DNA of 64,000 bases, from NCBI GenBank assembly GCA_024231905.1, contig JAAEQC010000102.1, forward strand, positions 16,033 through 80,032. Reading direction: 5' to 3'. Below, piece after piece: positions 1 through 7,659 of this stretch. The DNA is from a bacterium (lineage in GTDB: Bacteria > Krumholzibacteriota > Krumholzibacteriia > LZORAL124-64-63). Under the pieces are notes generated by a model. The model saw nothing but the letters and a program-made list of their open reading frames with translations. It did not search any database and was not told the origin of the DNA. Both the position numbers and the translations under genes were made by a program. Numbering within the stretch: position 1 is the stretch's first letter; the number at the start of each line of letters is the position of its first letter.

Positions 1-368
1 CGGCGCAGTTGGCCGATGACCGTACGGCTGCCCGTGAAGTCGGCCAGGGTACGGCGGGCTGCCTCCAGGTTCGAGGCGGGGGCGGCCGAGTCTGTGGCCG
101 AGGCCCAGGTGGCCTGCATGAGATCGTCGTGGAGGGTCCGGTAGCGGACGTCGTAGGCCGTGAGGAATGAGTCCACGTCCGCCGGACCGGACTCGGGCTC
201 GCCCAGGACCGGCAGGGGCACTTGGAATTGCGATGCGGCGGCCGGCGTTTCGAGCGCCGCGGCTTCGACCGTACGTTCGGTGGACGTTCGCTGGCCCACC
301 CACCAGACGACCATCAGGCCGCCGGCCAGCAGGAACATGCCCAGCCCGGCGATGACACGGATGTTCAT
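1..368 (-). CDS. Exported/membrane-anchored peptidase-like protein, N-terminal part only
   Basis: An open frame reads leftward from an ATG at 366-368, preceded by GGAGGAGCAAC, and runs off the window edge after about 122 codons. Residues 5-25 form a hydrophobic signal or anchor (start MNIRVIAGLG), followed by an Ala/Pro/Glu-rich linker. From about residue 66 there is a helical pattern with FLTAYDVRYRTLHDDLM, then QATWASATD, then RRTLADFTGSRTVIGQLR. The spacing of the Tyr, Trp and Ala residues resembles the N-terminal region of bacterial M2 (ACE-like) peptidyl-dipeptidases. The zinc site would lie outside the window, so the family is a tentative inference. The reading frame and signal segment are directly visible. 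Confidence 0.6.
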   Translation of the reverse strand, partial: MNIRVIAGLGMFLLAGGLMVVWWVGQRTSTERTVEAAALETPAAASQFQVPLPVLGEPESGPADVDSFLTAYDVRYRTLHDDLMQATWASATDSAAPASNLEAARRTLADFTGSRTVIGQLR

Positions 369-523
369 GTTGCTCCTCCAGGGCGGCCGGACGCGGCCAC
401 CTCGAGGGAACTTTGCCATACGGGAGGCTGGTCGGGAAGGGCGGATCGGGGGGAAGGCGCGATCGGATCTTGGCACCGGAGGCGACGGGTGGCATGGTCG
501 TGACCTATCACAAGGAGAGCGTC

Positions 524-664
524 ATGGACCAGAAGCCGGACCGACCCATCTCCCGCCTGCGCCGCGACCATCACCGGCGGCCGCTGTGGTTGTGGGTGCT
601 CGGGCTGGTGGCCGTGGTCGCGGTGATGATTCTGTTGCCGAGATTACTGGATCGGTTGGAGTGA
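524..664 (+). CDS. 46-aa single-span membrane peptide
   Basis: A short gene starts at ATG 524 with AAGGAG at 512-517, six bases upstream. It encodes a basic, Arg/His-rich cytoplasmic N-terminus (MDQKPDRPISRLRRDHHRR), one strongly hydrophobic span (about residues 22-40) and a short DRLE tail. The same frame is open upstream to 413, but only the start at 524 has a ribosome site. No family is recognised. The positive-inside rule predicts the C-terminus outside. It faces a convergent gene across a hairpin-rich 70-base gap. Confidence 0.6.
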   Translation: MDQKPDRPISRLRRDHHRRPLWLWVLGLVAVVAVMILLPRLLDRLE

Positions 665-670
665 TCACCG

Positions 671-708
671 GGGGCTAAGAACAGAGCCCCGAGTCCCGGG
701 ACCCGGGG
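671..708. terminator. Bidirectional hairpin pair between convergent genes
   Basis: Two overlapping inverted repeats fill the gap. GGGGCT (671-676) pairs with AGCCCC (685-690). A 22-base near-perfect palindrome at 687-708 has arms CCCCGAGTCCC and GGGACCCGGGG with one mismatch. It lies between a plus-strand stop at 664 and a minus-strand stop at 735, so it could end both transcripts. No long T tract follows on either side. Confidence 0.55.
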
Positions 709-734
709 CAATTCTCATTCCAAAGACCGCAATA

Positions 735-1580
735 TCAATCCACGAATTCCAGCGCCGCCACCGCCGGGATGATCCCCGCCGCGTGGCCCCGGTCCAGGAG
801 TTCGCGGATGGCTGCCCGGCCGTGGTCGCCGTAGTCCAGGGTCCAGTCGTTCACGTACATGCCCACGAATTCGTCGGCCAGTTCGACGCCCATGTCCCGG
901 GCCCAGCCCAGGGCGTAGTCCAGGGCGGCGGCGCGGTTGTCCAGGGAGTAGCGAATGGAGGCGGTGAGGATGTCGCTGATGTCCTTCATCTTCTCGCCGT
1001 GCTTCTTGTGGATGGCGTTGCCGCCCAGGGGCAGGGGCCACTCGGTGTGGCCGGTGGTCTCCCACCACCACTTGCCCAGGTTCAGGCATTCGACGAGGCC
1101 CGCTTCGGCGTAGGTGAGCTGGCCCTCATGGATGATGAGTCCGGCCTGGAATTCGCCGGAGACCACGCGCTGGATGATCTCGTCGAAGGGCACGACCACC
1201 GCCTCGAAATCGCCGATGGCCAGGCGCAACTCCAGGTAGGCCGACGTCATCAGGCCGGGTACGGCGATCTTCACGCCAGTCAGGTCCGCCGGGGCGATCA
1301 TCTCCTTGGCCACCACCACGGGGCCGTAGCCGAAGCCCATGCTCGCGCCCGCGGGCAGCAGGGCGTACTTGTCCAGCACGTAGGCGTAGGCGTGGATGCT
1401 GATGGCGGTGATGTCCAGTTCGCCCCTGGTGGCGCGCTCGTTGAGAGCCTGGATGTCTTCCATCACGTGGGTGAAGCGGTAAGGACCGGTGTCCAGCTTG
1501 TCCTTGGCCAGGCCGTAGAACATGAAGGCATCGTCGGGGTCGGGGCTGTGGCCCAGGGTCAGTTCGATGGTGCCGGACAT
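735..1580 (-). CDS. mqnD: MqnD/MqnA-family menaquinone biosynthesis protein (1,4-dihydroxy-6-naphthoate synthase-like)
   Basis: 281 residues, ATG start with AGGAGG eight bases upstream. The fold is a periplasmic-binding-protein type without a signal peptide. The diagnostic start is LGHSPDPDDAFMFY (residues 9-22); AISIHAYAYV follows at 59-68 and IIHEGQLTYAE at 149-159, His151 matching the conserved active-site histidine region of this family. MqnD converts cyclic dehypoxanthine futalosine to 1,4-dihydroxy-6-naphthoate in the futalosine route to menaquinone. The SPDPDDAFMF variant is the form I associate with MqnD-like proteins of Planctomycetes and relatives, so the exact step (MqnD rather than MqnA) is less sure than the family. 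No other mqn gene is in the window. Confidence 0.8.
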   Translation of the reverse strand: MSGTIELTLGHSPDPDDAFMFYGLAKDKLDTGPYRFTHVMEDIQALNERATRGELDITAISIHAYAYVLDKYALLPAGASMGFGYGPVVVAKEMIAPADLTGVKIAVPGLMTSAYLELRLAIGDFEAVVVPFDEIIQRVVSGEFQAGLIIHEGQLTYAEAGLVECLNLGKWWWETTGHTEWPLPLGGNAIHKKHGEKMKDISDILTASIRYSLDNRAAALDYALGWARDMGVELADEFVGMYVNDWTLDYGDHGRAAIRELLDRGHAAGIIPAVAALEFVD

Positions 1581-1616
1581 GGGTCCTCCTCGGGATCCTC
1601 GGGTTTCCAGGGGCCG

Positions 1617-2657
1617 TTACTTGCGGCGGCGGGCCAGGACGACGATGACGGCGATGCCCAGCACGGCCGCGCCCATCACGGGCAGCCAACCGGCGCCGTC
1701 GTCGTCGGGTTCGGTCGCCGCGGGTTCGGGCGTCTCGGTGGCGAAGAGATCCTCGGAGTCTCCCGTGGCGATCTCGCCGCCCCGGAGAATAAAGCGGAAG
1801 TCGCGGCCCGGGGCCAGGGCTCGTCCCACTTTCCGTTTGATGCCGGACGCGGCGTTGGGGTCCGGCTCCAGGTCGTTGTTGTCGATCTCCAGCCATTCCG
1901 GGGTGGCCAGGACGCTCCAGGCGTCGATGGACAGGTCAGAGCCCACGGGCACCTCGACGCCCTCGCGCCAGGGCATCAGGGCCGTCACGCGGATCCGGTT
2001 GTTGCCGGGGACGACGCCCATGTCCAGATACCAGCGGCCGTTCCGGTCGATGACGGGCACGTCAATAGGGTCGGCGCCGCGGTGGTACTCGGCCTTCACC
2101 TCGCTGGCTTCGGCCGGCATTCGCAGGTAGAAGGCGCCCGGATCGCCCTTGAGGGTGGTCTGGGGGCTGGCCGCGTTGTCCAGTTGCAGCATGTACTCCA
2201 GGCTGAGGACCGACTCCTGGCGGCGGACCACCAGGTTCAGGCCGGTGATGCGCACGCCGGCCCGGTCGGTGGTCGCTTCGAAGACGTGGAGGACCTGCTC
2301 TTCTTCGGTCAACCGTTTCCCGTTGCGGCTGAAGAAATAGGGCACGCCGTCCTTCCACACCGCCAGCACGTACTTGCCGCGCTCGCGCAGGGGCACGTCC
2401 CGGAGGACGAAGGACGAACCGTCGGGCTCGATGTCCAGCACCGGATCTTGGCGCAACAGCAAGTACGACAGGGTGAGGCGTTCCGCATCGGTGGGCTCCC
2501 CGGTGGTGCCGTCGATGATGCTGATCGCCACGTCCTGCGGGTCGTGGTCCCTGGACTGGGCATGCGCTTTGCTGACAGAACCCGTTGTCGTGAAGGCGAT
2601 TCCTGCGCCCAGGAGGGCCAGGGACACGAAGAGACGCGGGATTGGGGACAAATGCAT
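1617..2657 (-). CDS. Exported protein with C-terminal membrane anchor, unknown function
   Basis: 346 residues from ATG 2657, chosen because GGAGG lies just upstream (GGAGGAATC before the ATG). An in-frame extension to 2732 lacks a ribosome site and covers the promoter. Residues 1-34 are a signal peptide ending near KAHAQ. The body is predicted beta-rich, with carboxypeptidase-regulatory-like features near the start (VAISIIDGTTGEP) and no Cys. The last 24 residues form a transmembrane span followed by ARRRK, a sorting-like or anchor tail. It appears to be a surface or periplasmic beta-sandwich protein tethered by its C-terminus. It follows a well-formed promoter and lies upstream of mqnD on the same strand; a joint role is not evident. 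Confidence 0.75.
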   Translation of the reverse strand: MHLSPIPRLFVSLALLGAGIAFTTTGSVSKAHAQSRDHDPQDVAISIIDGTTGEPTDAERLTLSYLLLRQDPVLDIEPDGSSFVLRDVPLRERGKYVLAVWKDGVPYFFSRNGKRLTEEEQVLHVFEATTDRAGVRITGLNLVVRRQESVLSLEYMLQLDNAASPQTTLKGDPGAFYLRMPAEASEVKAEYHRGADPIDVPVIDRNGRWYLDMGVVPGNNRIRVTALMPWREGVEVPVGSDLSIDAWSVLATPEWLEIDNNDLEPDPNAASGIKRKVGRALAPGRDFRFILRGGEIATGDSEDLFATETPEPAATEPDDDGAGWLPVMGAAVLGIAVIVVLARRRK

Positions 2658-2685
2658 GATTCCTCCGTCGCACGGGGGCCGTAGC

Positions 2686-2714
2686 TTGAGTTCGTTACGC
2701 ACTTCGGGTAGATT
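2686..2714 (+). promoter_or_regulatory. Candidate sigma70 promoter for the TPR-led glycosyltransferase run
   Basis: TTGAGT (2686-2691), 17 bases, TAGATT (2709-2714); each box matches 4 of 6 consensus bases. Predicted start is near 2721, about 47 bases before ATG 2768. It faces the opposing promoter at 2722-2749. Confidence 0.35.
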
Positions 2715-2721
2715 TTCAGAG

Positions 2722-2749
2722 AGTATAGGCAACTTCCGCGCCAGATCAA
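2722..2749 (-). promoter_or_regulatory. sigma70-like promoter for the exported unknown protein
   Basis: On the minus strand: TTGATC (2749-2744), 16 bases, TATACT (2727-2722). The -10 matches 5 of 6 consensus bases. Predicted transcription start is near 2715, leaving a leader of about 58 bases to the ATG at 2657. Confidence 0.5.
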
Positions 2750-2767
2750 CGGTCGAGAGGATCGGGG

Positions 2768-3862
2768 ATGAAAATGCGAAGTGAAGCCCGGAGCGGGCGG
2801 TTGATGGTAAACGGCGCCTGGTGGTCGGTCTTCGTCCTGGCCCTCGTGCTCGCCGGAGCGGCGTTGGGACAGGAAGGAGGCTGGGTGAGCTGGTCCTCCG
2901 AGAGCCACTCCCTGGAAGCGCGGGAGAGTTTCCAGTTCCGGGTAAAGTTCGAAGAGATCCCCGTGCGTTCCTGGCGGCTCGTGGTCGACGGCGGCGACGT
3001 GCGCTGCGACCTGAACGTGGTGCGGCGCCGGGGCGACGCCCTGCTCTATGCCCAGAACGACGAGTCCCACCACGACGTGGAGATTCCCTGGGGCAAGGGG
3101 GAGGAGGTCATCGTCGTGGTGACTGCCCGGAACGATCCCGGGGCCTTCGTGGTCACCGTGTACGGTCCGCCCGAGGACCAGACCCACGGCGCCTACAGCT
3201 ACGACGTGAACCGCGCCCTCGAACTCTACGCCGGCGGCCAGCGCCTGGAGGCGGAGACCGCCTGCCGCGACGCCCTGCGCAAGGATCCGGACGACGGCGT
3301 GGCCAAGGTTCTGCTGGCCGGATTCCTGCGGCACCGCCGCGACTACGACGGGGCCGCCAAACTGGTGGACGAGGCCCTGGAGAACGAACTCAACCCCGAG
3401 ATGAAAACCCTGGCCATGGACCTGCGGGCCGAGTTGCGCATCCTGCGGGCGCCCCTGCCGGAACCTCTGCGGATCGGCATCGAAGAGGCCGAGAGCCACC
3501 TGCACCACGGTCGTCCGGAGCAGACCCTGGCCATCGCCGACAAGCTGCTGGGCGGTGAGCTGGAGCTGGACGCCACCGCCAAGAGCCGCCTGCACCTGCT
3601 GCGCGGACGGGCCCTGGCCGGCGTCGACCGGAACTTCGAGGCCCTGGATGCCTACACCACGGCCATGCACCTGAACCGGGCCCGCACCGGCGAGGCGGTC
3701 ATCTACTTCTACATGGGACGCCTCTATTACGGCATGGACAACCTGGCTCAGGCCCAGGGCGCCTACACCTTCGCCCTGCAGCACGGCCTGCCCGGCTCCC
3801 TGGCCGAGTTGGCGCGGGAGGACCTGCAGGTCATCGAGCGCCGCCTCCGCGCGGACCGCTGA
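2768..3862 (+). CDS. Exported tetratricopeptide-repeat protein
   Basis: 364 residues, ATG at 2768 (a second ATG at 2774 is possible), with GAGAGG at 2754-2759. Residues 1-35 form a signal peptide ending at ALGQEG. Residues about 36-140 are a beta-rich domain (WVSWSSESHSLEARESFQF and following). From about 148 there are several TPR-like helix pairs: NRALELYAGGQRLEAE, DALRKDPDDGVAKVLLAGF, RLHLLRGRALAGVDRNFEAL and EAVIYFYMGRLYYGMDN. A C-terminal repeat of this kind usually binds other proteins. It heads the tightly packed run of glycosyltransferase and peptidoglycan-salvage genes, only 24 bases before the next start, so envelope assembly is a plausible but unproven role. Confidence 0.75.
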   Translation: MKMRSEARSGRLMVNGAWWSVFVLALVLAGAALGQEGGWVSWSSESHSLEARESFQFRVKFEEIPVRSWRLVVDGGDVRCDLNVVRRRGDALLYAQNDESHHDVEIPWGKGEEVIVVVTARNDPGAFVVTVYGPPEDQTHGAYSYDVNRALELYAGGQRLEAETACRDALRKDPDDGVAKVLLAGFLRHRRDYDGAAKLVDEALENELNPEMKTLAMDLRAELRILRAPLPEPLRIGIEEAESHLHHGRPEQTLAIADKLLGGELELDATAKSRLHLLRGRALAGVDRNFEALDAYTTAMHLNRARTGEAVIYFYMGRLYYGMDNLAQAQGAYTFALQHGLPGSLAELAREDLQVIERRLRADR

Positions 3863-3886
3863 ACCGAACGCCACGAACGGAGCGAC

Positions 3887-4981
3887 GTGAAGATCCGCAG
3901 CGATTGTTTCCACTTCCGGGGCCACGTGCCCTGCGCGCCCCACAAGGGCGAGGGCGTCCATTGTGAGGACTGCCCGCATTATCGTCCGCGCACGGGTCGC
4001 ATCCTCCTGATCAAGCTGGGCGCCGCGGGTGACGTCATCCGCACGACGCCCCTGCTGGAGCCCCTGAAGAGGGACTACCCGGACCACGTCATCACCTGGG
4101 TGACCGACTTTCCGGACCTCCTGCCGGCGGCCGTGGACGATCCGTTGCGGCTCGACACCAACGCCGTCCTCTGGCTCGAGACCACGCCCTTCGACCTGGT
4201 CATCAACCTGGACAAGGACCGCCAGGCCTGTGCCCTCGCCTCCCGCGTGGACGCCCGCCGGCGCCTGGGCTTCGAACTGGACGACGACGGCATCTGCCGT
4301 CCGGTCACCGCCGGGCTGGAACCGGCCCTGGCCGCCGCGGCCACCGCCAAGTTCGCCACCGGCCTCTTCGACGACGTGAACCAGGCCTGCACCCTGAGCT
4401 ACCCCCAGGAGATCTTCGCCATCTGCGGCTACGAGTTCGCAGGGGAGGAGTACGTTCTGGACCGTCCGGCGCCGGCGCCCGCATTCGATCTGCCGGTCGG
4501 CGACGCCACCGTGGGCCTGAACACGGGCTGCGGTGGCCGCTGGACCAGCCGCCTCTGGCCTGAACGATACTGGGAGGATCTGGCGCGCGACCTCATGGGC
4601 GCGGGTTACGCCGTGGTGCTGCTGGGCGGTCCCGAGGAACACGAGAAGAACCAGCGCCTGGCCGCAGCCACGGGCGCCTGCTACCCGGGCCACTTCCCCC
4701 TGCGCACCTTCATCGGCCTGGTGGACCGCTGCGACCTGGTGGTCACGGCCGTCACCATGGGCATGCACATCGCCCTCGGCCTGGGGAAGAAGCTCGTCCT
4801 GTTCAACAACATCTTCAATCCCCACGAATTCGAACTGTACGGTCGCGGCCAGGTCCTGGCGCCCACCCAGGCGTGCACCTGCTTCTTCTCCCCCCGTTGC
4901 CGGAACGAGAGCTTCTGCCTGGAGACCCTTCTGCCGGCCGCCGCCCGCCGGGCTGTGGACGAATTGCTGGAGCGGTCGTGA
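3887..4981 (+). CDS. Glycosyltransferase family 9 (heptosyltransferase-like) with Cys-rich N-terminus
   Basis: 364 residues from GTG 3887. The GT9 signature starts at residue 38 (GRILLIKLGAAGDVIRTTPL) and continues with VGLNTGCGGRWTSRLWP, VLLGGPEEHEKN and a GLVDRCDLVVT/ALGLGKKLV segment typical of ADP-heptose:LPS heptosyltransferases. Ahead of it lies a short module with Cys7, Cys16, Cys26 and Cys29 (pattern CxxF...PC..HKGEG..CEDCP). A second Cys cluster (CTCFFSPRC, then C) is near the C-terminus. This arrangement, possibly a metal site, is known from GT9 proteins of uncultured lineages. The enzyme likely adds a sugar to an envelope glycan from a nucleotide-activated donor. Its stop overlaps the next start in GTGA. 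Confidence 0.8.
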   Translation: MKIRSDCFHFRGHVPCAPHKGEGVHCEDCPHYRPRTGRILLIKLGAAGDVIRTTPLLEPLKRDYPDHVITWVTDFPDLLPAAVDDPLRLDTNAVLWLETTPFDLVINLDKDRQACALASRVDARRRLGFELDDDGICRPVTAGLEPALAAAATAKFATGLFDDVNQACTLSYPQEIFAICGYEFAGEEYVLDRPAPAPAFDLPVGDATVGLNTGCGGRWTSRLWPERYWEDLARDLMGAGYAVVLLGGPEEHEKNQRLAAATGACYPGHFPLRTFIGLVDRCDLVVTAVTMGMHIALGLGKKLVLFNNIFNPHEFELYGRGQVLAPTQACTCFFSPRCRNESFCLETLLPAAARRAVDELLERS

Positions 4982-6138
4982 AGCTGGCCTTCCTGGGGCC
5001 GGCGCCCCCCTTCCGCGGGGGCATCGTCACCTATCTGGGCATGCTCGGCCGAAAGCTCCTGGACCGGGGGCACGATCTCCACTGGGCCTCCTTCCGCAAG
5101 CAGTATCCGCGGTTCCTCTTTCCGGGCACGGAACAGGAGGGAGAGTCGGCGGCCTGGCTCCACCTGCCCAACGTGCAGAACTTCGTGCCCTGGTCGCCCT
5201 GGAGCTGGTGGCGCACCTACCGCGATCTGGCCGACGCGGCGCCCAGTGCGGTGGTCATCAAGTACTGGATCCCCTTCTTCGCCCCGGGTTACTGGGCGGT
5301 GACCTGGTTACTGCGCACCCGCACCTCCGTGCGCGTGGTGTACCTGCTGGACAACGTCATCCCCCACGAGAAGTACCCCCTCGGTTTGTTCCTCACCCGC
5401 CGGGCCCTGGCCCAGGGCCACGGCTACATCGCCCAGTCGGACCAGGTGCGCGAGGATCTCTACAAGGTGCTGCCGGACACGGATCCGCAGGCCGTCGTCA
5501 CCGCCCCCCACCCGGTGTACGACTTCGGCGAGCCGGGGCGTCCGCGCAAGACCAGGGCCGAGGCCCGGGCCGCCCTGGACCTGCCCGCCGAGGCGCGTCT
5601 GGCGCTCTTTTTCGGCTTCATCAAGCCCTATAAGGGTGTTGTGTATCTTGTTGATGCGGCTGGAGTTCTGAAATCGGAGTTCGGCGAGGATCTGCGCGTC
5701 CTCATTGTGGGCGACATCTACGGGGAGAAGCAGCCCTACCTGGACCGGATCGCCGCGTCCGGGGGCGAAGACATCATCGATCTGGTGGACGGCTTCGTAC
5801 CCGACGCCGTGGTGGAGGACTACTTCCTGGCCGCAGATCTGGCCGTCCTGCCCTACGTGTCGGCCACCCAGAGCGGCATCGTCCAGATCGCCTACAACTA
5901 CGACCTGCCCGTGGTCACCACCGATGTGGGCGGATTGCCCGAGGTGGTGCGCGATGGGGAAACCGGCTTCATCGTCCCTCCCGAGAACGGTGAAGCCCTG
6001 GCTGCCGCCGTCACCCGCTTCTTCCGGGAAGACCGTGCCGCCGCCTTCACCGCCGCCGTGGCCCAGGAGAAGTTGAAGTACTCCTGGGACCGCATGGCCG
6101 AAGCTGTGGAGACCCTGGCGTCGGGATCGACCCCGTGA
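4978..6138 (+). CDS. GT4-type glycosyltransferase
   Basis: 386 residues starting at GTG 4978, which overlaps the upstream stop by four bases; residue 1 begins VKLAFLGPAPPFRGGIVTYL, the usual start of a GT-B fold with a Gly-rich loop. The C-terminal half carries LALFFGFIKPYKGVVYL (start of the second Rossmann domain), DGFVPDAVVEDYFLAADLA, and LPYVSATQSGIVQIAY followed by VVTTDVGGLPEVVRDGETG, the donor-phosphate and acceptor signature of GT4 enzymes. It probably transfers a hexose to a lipid-linked or surface glycan. The donor cannot be read from sequence. The next gene starts inside its stop (GTGA). Confidence 0.85.
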   Translation: MKLAFLGPAPPFRGGIVTYLGMLGRKLLDRGHDLHWASFRKQYPRFLFPGTEQEGESAAWLHLPNVQNFVPWSPWSWWRTYRDLADAAPSAVVIKYWIPFFAPGYWAVTWLLRTRTSVRVVYLLDNVIPHEKYPLGLFLTRRALAQGHGYIAQSDQVREDLYKVLPDTDPQAVVTAPHPVYDFGEPGRPRKTRAEARAALDLPAEARLALFFGFIKPYKGVVYLVDAAGVLKSEFGEDLRVLIVGDIYGEKQPYLDRIAASGGEDIIDLVDGFVPDAVVEDYFLAADLAVLPYVSATQSGIVQIAYNYDLPVVTTDVGGLPEVVRDGETGFIVPPENGEALAAAVTRFFREDRAAAFTAAVAQEKLKYSWDRMAEAVETLASGSTP

Positions 6139-6437
6139 GGTCCGCCCGCACTCCGGCCGAACTGCTGCGCCGCCTGGACGCGGGGGAGATCGTGCCCCTG
6201 ACCGCCGCGCGCTGGGAGGCCTGGGCCGAAGCCTTCGACGTGGTCCTGGAGGAACCCACCGCCCTGGCGGGCGCGATCCTGGGGGTGCGCTGGCAACGAA
6301 ACGGCGCCGCGCACTGGGGCCTGGTGGAGGAGCCCGAGACGGGCCGCCGTGTGGTGCGGCCCCTGGCCGACGAAGCGGCCGTGCGCGCCCTGGTGGCCGA
6401 GCGGCTGGCTGCCTACGAACGCATGTGGGACGGCTGA
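6135..6437 (+). CDS. 100-aa orphan between glycosyltransferase and NamZ
   Basis: A GTG start at 6135 overlaps the preceding stop by four bases, so translation is probably coupled. The product is acidic and predicted mixed alpha/beta (MRSARTPAELLRRLDAGEI at the start, GLVEEPETGRRVVRPLADE near residues 62-80) with no signal, Cys or membrane span. I recognise no family. The size and the position between GT4 and the muramidase suggest a small cytosolic accessory protein, which is inference from context only. Confidence 0.6.
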   Translation: MRSARTPAELLRRLDAGEIVPLTAARWEAWAEAFDVVLEEPTALAGAILGVRWQRNGAAHWGLVEEPETGRRVVRPLADEAAVRALVAERLAAYERMWDG

Positions 6438-6477
6438 TGCGCCTCGAAGGTGGAATACTACCGCTGACCGGAGGTCG

Positions 6478-7659
6478 GTGATCTTGCAGACGGTGATGAC
6501 AGGACTCGACGTGATGGTCGACCGGGGTTTCGCGCCCCTGGCCGGACGGCGCCTGGGTCTGCTCGCCCACCCGGCCAGCCGGGACGCGCGGCTCCGGCGG
6601 GCCTGGCGCCTCATGCACCAGGCGCCGGATGCGGATCTGCGCTGCCTCTTCGGTCCCCAGCACGGATTCCGCGGCGACACCCAGGACAACATGATCGAGT
6701 TCGCGCCCCACGAGGACGCCACCACGGGCCTGCCCGTCCACTCCCTGTACGGCGACCACCGCCAGCCCACTGCGGAGATGCTCGCCGATATCGACACCCT
6801 CGTGGTCGACCTGCAGGACGTGGGCGCCCGCTACTACACTTTCGTCTGGACCCTGGATCTGTGCCTGGAGGCCTGCGCCCGCGAGGGCAAGTCCGTCGTG
6901 GTCCTGGACCGGCCCAATCCCTTGGGTGGTGCGGCGACCGAGGGAACAGTCCTGGACACGGAGTACGTGTCCTTCGTGGGGCGCGCGAGCATTCCCATGC
7001 GGCACGGGCTGACCATGGGCGAGCTGGCGCTTTTTTTGCGGGCCTGGCGCGGCCTGGACGTGGATCTGGACGTGGTGTGGATGGACGGCTGGCGCCGGGA
7101 CCAGGACTTCGACGCCACGGGCCTGCCCTGGGTCCTGCCGTCGCCCAACATGCCGACGGTGGACACGGCCTTCGTCTATCCGGGCGGTTGTCTGCTGGAG
7201 GGCACGAACCTGTCCGAGGGGCGCGGCACCACGCGGCCCTTCGAGATCTTCGGCGCGCCCTGGATCGACGGCGACCGGCTGGCCGCGCGCCTGCGCGGCT
7301 GGAACCTGCCGGGAGTGCGGTGGCGTCCCCTGGAATTCGAGCCCACCTTCCACAAATTCGCCGGCCAACTGTGCGGCGGCGTGCAGGCTCACGTTACCGA
7401 CCGGCGCACCTTCGAGTCGGTGACGTCATACACGGCAGCCATCGCAGCCATCAGAGAGCAGTGTCCGGCCGAATTCGCCTGGCGTGAGCCGCCCTACGAA
7501 TACGAGACCGAGAAACGGCCCATCGACATTCTCGCCGGCGGCGCCGCCTGGCGCGAGCAGGTGGAGGCCGGCTTCTCGCCCTGGAGGATGAAGGCCGGGT
7601 GGGAGGAGCAACTGGCGGTCTTCGCCGAACACGTGGAAGAGTTCAAGCACTATGGGTAG
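6478..7659 (+). CDS. namZ: DUF1343 exo-beta-N-acetylmuramidase (NamZ family)
   Basis: About 394 residues. The family signature is complete: TGLDVMVDR, RRLGLLAHPAS, FGPQHGFRGD, YYTFVWTLDL, VVLDRPNPLGG, RHGLTMGELA and PSPNMPTVDTA, then YPGGCLLEGTNLSEGRG. NamZ enzymes release MurNAc from the non-reducing end of peptidoglycan fragments. No signal peptide is seen at the likely start, so it may act in the cytoplasm, unlike several secreted homologues. Start choice is uncertain: GGAGG at 6470-6474 sits too close to GTG 6478 and better serves TTG 6484, and ATG 6496 is also in frame. Its stop overlaps the next start by eight bases, tying it to the MurU-AmgK fusion. Confidence 0.88.
   Translation: MILQTVMTGLDVMVDRGFAPLAGRRLGLLAHPASRDARLRRAWRLMHQAPDADLRCLFGPQHGFRGDTQDNMIEFAPHEDATTGLPVHSLYGDHRQPTAEMLADIDTLVVDLQDVGARYYTFVWTLDLCLEACAREGKSVVVLDRPNPLGGAATEGTVLDTEYVSFVGRASIPMRHGLTMGELALFLRAWRGLDVDLDVVWMDGWRRDQDFDATGLPWVLPSPNMPTVDTAFVYPGGCLLEGTNLSEGRGTTRPFEIFGAPWIDGDRLAARLRGWNLPGVRWRPLEFEPTFHKFAGQLCGGVQAHVTDRRTFESVTSYTAAIAAIREQCPAEFAWREPPYEYETEKRPIDILAGGAAWREQVEAGFSPWRMKAGWEEQLAVFAEHVEEFKHYG

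Noticed and set aside
783..2684. A 633-codon open frame antisense to the MqnD-family and exported-protein genes
   Set aside because: It has a Val/Gly/His/Gln-rich composition without domains and mirrors two well-supported genes; long antisense frames are expected in this high-GC sequence.
2309..4825. An 838-codon minus-strand frame across the TPR and GT9 genes
   Set aside because: It runs through three well-supported genes on both strands, with His/Gln/Val-rich low-complexity translation and no ribosome site.
6349..6477. N-terminal extension of the NamZ frame
   Set aside because: It overlaps the 100-aa gene in another frame and is Trp/Pro-rich without family similarity.
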